Assembly (NCBI GenBank): GCA_021202245.1
Contig: JAJQDK010000105.1
Location: forward strand, 6,075 to 13,268
Origin: Clostridiales bacterium
GTDB lineage: Bacteria > Bacillota > Clostridia > Oscillospirales > Acutalibacteraceae
Length of the DNA: 7,194 bases
Direction of reading: 5' to 3'
Every line of letters begins with the position of its first letter. Within the stretch, counting starts at the first letter, position 1. Below are positions 5,798 through 7,194 of the stretch, piece by piece. The position numbers and the translations under genes were made by a program. The notes below the pieces were generated by a model. It saw only the letters and a program-made list of their open reading frames with translations, ran no database searches and had not been told where the DNA came from.

Positions 5798-6192
5798 TTG
5801 CCCGCCTCCCTGTAATCAAATATAGCTTTCACAAGCTTTTGCACCGAAAACGCAATCAAAAATATTATCCACGACACTACAACAGCATAAAAATCCGTGG
5901 CAAAATTGAGGATAAAAAAGATAACCGCAGCCGTCACCCAAATTATTGCGGTGATAATGCTGTACAGCTTGCTCGTGCGCTTTTTGCGGCCGTTCCACTC
6001 CTTGAAGCTCTCCACCATAGTATCGTCGGCTTTTGTGTATGTATTTCCTCCTCTGCTCAATATCACAAGCACCGTTGCTGCCGCAATCATTAAAAACATA
6101 AAAATAATCGCAACCGCTTCCGCAAATTCGCTGTATAAATCGGCAACAAAAAATACGGGAGTTATGCAGGAAATGTACAAGCCCACTCCCAC
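5794..6192 (-). CDS. HAAS-type membrane protein, C-terminal part in a shifted frame
   Basis: About 132 residues from the nominal GTG at 6192, with four likely membrane helices (about 1-20, 25-46, 76-97 and 102-119) and a soluble loop containing KADDTMVESFKEWNGRKK (54-71). Its 'FLMIAAAT' segment and the final 'WIIFLI...VKAIFD' segment are what I know as the C-terminal half of HAAS-domain (DUF1700-like) membrane proteins. No good ribosome site precedes GTG 6192: the nearest, AGGG, is 14 nt away. The frame is open upstream to 6243 and still encodes family-like sequence there (KSNVKLRAVFRSVGVGLYI). It is +1 relative to the preceding gene. Losing one A at the A7 run (6225-6231) would fuse the two. 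I therefore read this as part of one interrupted gene. Its stop overlaps the DUF4097 start (ATGA). Confidence 0.75.
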   Translation of the reverse strand: MGVGLYISCITPVFFVADLYSEFAEAVAIIFMFLMIAAATVLVILSRGGNTYTKADDTMVESFKEWNGRKKRTSKLYSIITAIIWVTAAVIFFILNFATDFYAVVVSWIIFLIAFSVQKLVKAIFDYREAGK

Positions 6193-6208
6193 AGATCTGA
6201 AAACAGCC

Positions 6209-6685
6209 CTAAGCTTGACATTGCTTTTTTTCAGCTTCGTCGGTTATAAAGGGAATTTGCCTTGTCATATGGCAGTAAATGAGTAATCCGGTTGCAGCGC
6301 TTATCATATAAAAGGCAAGCGACATTACGGGGATGATGCTGCATACGCCCGCAATTACACACGGCGCAATACACATAATGTACAATGCAGCCGCAACGCT
6401 GTGAAAAACTCGGCTTCTCTTTCTTACGTTTGTGCTCTGAACCTCCGTGAATCCGCCGCCGTCGAAGCATTCCTCGCTTCTGAGCTCGTCAATAAGCTCG
6501 TTAATGTCGCCGATGCCCGCAATCGCCTGATTGTAGGCGTCGCCGTCGCTTTTACCCTCGTCAATAAGGTCGTGATAGCGGTCAATGGTATTTCTTATGA
6601 TTTCCTCTTTCAGCTCGTACGCCTGCTTTGTTCTCGGCGCAGATGAAAAGAGATTTTCAATGTAATCTCTTATAATCGGTTCCAT
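6209..6685 (-). CDS. HAAS-domain (DUF1700-like) membrane protein, N-terminal part
   Basis: A 158-residue open frame. Residues 1-72 form the helical HAAS/permease-prefix domain, with 'YIENLFSSAP', 'ELKEEIIRNTIDRYHDLI', 'EGKSDGDAYNQAIAGIGD' and 'INELIDEL', all standard for the family. A linker (73-90) leads to two membrane helices (about 93-113 and 118-137). GGAGG (6692-6696) lies inside the end of the PadR gene, 6 nt before the ATG, and the gap to the PadR stop is 1 nt, implying translational coupling. The last residues, AEKKQCQA, look like a frameshift product: the frame passes an A7 run and stops shortly after, while the expected continuation is in the +1 frame. Family members are usually one protein containing both parts. 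The function is not known in detail. In such operons the protein is thought to act with the DUF4097 partner at the membrane. Confidence 0.85.
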   Translation of the reverse strand: MEPIIRDYIENLFSSAPRTKQAYELKEEIIRNTIDRYHDLIDEGKSDGDAYNQAIAGIGDINELIDELRSEECFDGGGFTEVQSTNVRKRSRVFHSVAAALYIMCIAPCVIAGVCSIIPVMSLAFYMISAATGLLIYCHMTRQIPFITDEAEKKQCQA

Positions 6686-6686
6686 A

Positions 6687-7034
6687 TTAAACCTCCGTTT
6701 CCGTGTTATCGGTTTTCAGTAAAGTGTCAATGAGCTTCTTGGCCTCGAGCCATTCAGCCATTTTCTGTTCATAGACCTTTTTGCCTACGCTTGTAATCGT
6801 GTAATACTTTCTTCTTGCGCCCGTTGACTGGTCGCCCCAATATGATGAGATGCAGCCTGCATCCTCAAGGCGCTTAAACGCCGTATAAAGCGTTGCTTCC
6901 TTTAATTCGTACCGCTGACCTGACGCTTTGTACACAGCCTTGTTGATTTCGTAGCCGTAGCTGTCACGCTCCGTCAGCTTGGCAAGAATTATTGTTTCGG
7001 TATGTCTTCGGATTAAATCCGCAGTTATTGACAT
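6687..7034 (-). CDS. PadR-family transcriptional regulator
   Basis: A 115-residue winged-helix repressor of the short PadR class. It shows YGYEI (26-30), the recognition-helix region ATLYTAFKRLEDAG (47-60), the wing with GARRKYYTIT (72-81), and a C-terminal dimerisation helix (85-106). The frame is open to a TTG at 7061, but that codon lies at the predicted transcription start. AGAGGTG (7041-7047) precedes ATG 7034 by 6 nt, so ATG 7034 is chosen. It is the first gene of the operon with the HAAS and DUF4097 genes. PadR genes placed like this usually repress their own operon, and the promoter here carries matching inverted repeats. The inducing signal is unknown, but envelope stress is a reasonable guess given the downstream genes. 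Confidence 0.93.
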   Translation of the reverse strand: MSITADLIRRHTETIILAKLTERDSYGYEINKAVYKASGQRYELKEATLYTAFKRLEDAGCISSYWGDQSTGARRKYYTITSVGKKVYEQKMAEWLEAKKLIDTLLKTDNTETEV

Positions 7035-7040
7035 TTCTTC

Positions 7041-7047
7041 CACCTCT
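7041..7047 (-). promoter_or_regulatory. Ribosome binding site fixing the PadR start
   Basis: AGAGGTG on the minus strand lies 6 nt before ATG 7034. It makes the upstream TTG at 7061 unnecessary. That TTG would also fall at or before the first transcribed base. Confidence 0.75.
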
Positions 7048-7065
7048 TTCCTGTTTTGCAAGTCT

Positions 7066-7094
7066 ATGATAACACGTTATACCTCACCTGTCAA
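7066..7094 (-). promoter_or_regulatory. Sigma-A promoter of the PadR/HAAS/DUF4097 operon
   Basis: On the minus strand there is a perfect -35 TTGACA (7089-7094), a 17-nt spacer, and -10 TATCAT (7066-7071). The predicted start near 7059 leaves a leader of about 25 nt. A promoter this strong fits an operon held down by a repressor. Confidence 0.88.
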
Positions 7095-7099
7095 GGTAT
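7069..7099. promoter_or_regulatory. Candidate PadR operator
   Basis: Two inverted repeats cover the promoter. ATACCT-N9-AGGTAT (7079-7099) spans the -35 box and resembles the ATAC...GTAT type of site bound by PadR proteins. ATAAC-N2-GTTAT (7069-7080) overlaps the -10 box. Binding at either would block RNA polymerase. Assignment to the PadR protein encoded here is inferred. Confidence 0.55.
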
Positions 7100-7194
7100 T
7101 TTTTAAAAAAATATATATTTTAAAATAAAATCAGCCTAAGACGAACAAAACCGCCGCTGTTTTCAACACCGAATTGTAACGATAAGCATAATCC

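Noticed and set aside
6220..6235. Programmed -1 frameshift at A-AAA-AAG between the HAAS parts
   Set aside because: The heptamer is in the right phase for a -1 slip, but the -1 frame stops about 20 codons later. The C-terminal half is in the +1 frame, so -1 slippage would not join them.
7100..7194. Possible end of another minus-strand gene at the right edge
   Set aside because: Short open frames of 20-24 codons reach the edge, but none has recognisable content. The stretch is mostly AT-rich with a weak AAAAC/GTTTT stem.

Overview
The window looks like chromosomal DNA from a Gram-positive gut-type clostridium, probably of the Ruminococcaceae/Oscillospiraceae group. The reasons are strong AGGAGG ribosome sites, sigma-A promoters with 17-bp spacers, an AT-rich background with moderate-GC genes, and a gene mix typical of that group (rplM-rpsI, and PadR/HAAS/DUF4097). 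The genus is an inference. No mobile-element gene, tRNA, rRNA or CRISPR array was seen.

Layout. (1) 1-517, minus: an AraC-family regulator cut by the left edge, so it has no stop codon inside the window. It is divergent from a second, complete AraC-family regulator (652-1494, plus, TTG start). (2) 1495-1841: a gene-free stretch holding two hairpins, the rpsI terminator, and two copies of a 58-bp repeat built around small hairpins. The second copy overlaps the rpsI stop codon. (3) 1842-2689, minus: the ribosomal protein operon rplM-rpsI (uL13, uS9) with a near-consensus promoter. (4) 2978-3397, plus: a small UspA-like protein with its own terminator. (5) 3653-4129, plus: a flavodoxin with its own extended -10 promoter. 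A bidirectional terminator separates it from the next, convergent operon. (6) 4271-7034, minus: an operon reading PadR regulator, HAAS-domain membrane protein (split into two frames), then a membrane-anchored DUF4097 beta-repeat protein.

How the genes work together. In the right-hand operon the PadR repressor is expected to control its own promoter, which carries a clear inverted repeat over the -35 box, and with it two cell-envelope proteins. The junctions are a 1-nt gap and a 4-nt ATGA overlap, so translation is probably coupled. The HAAS protein is interrupted at an A7 run. Removing one A would restore a single 296-residue protein containing two related membrane modules. This is the most notable oddity, with the structured repeat at the end of rpsI second. 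I found nothing that I can defend as a wholly new system.
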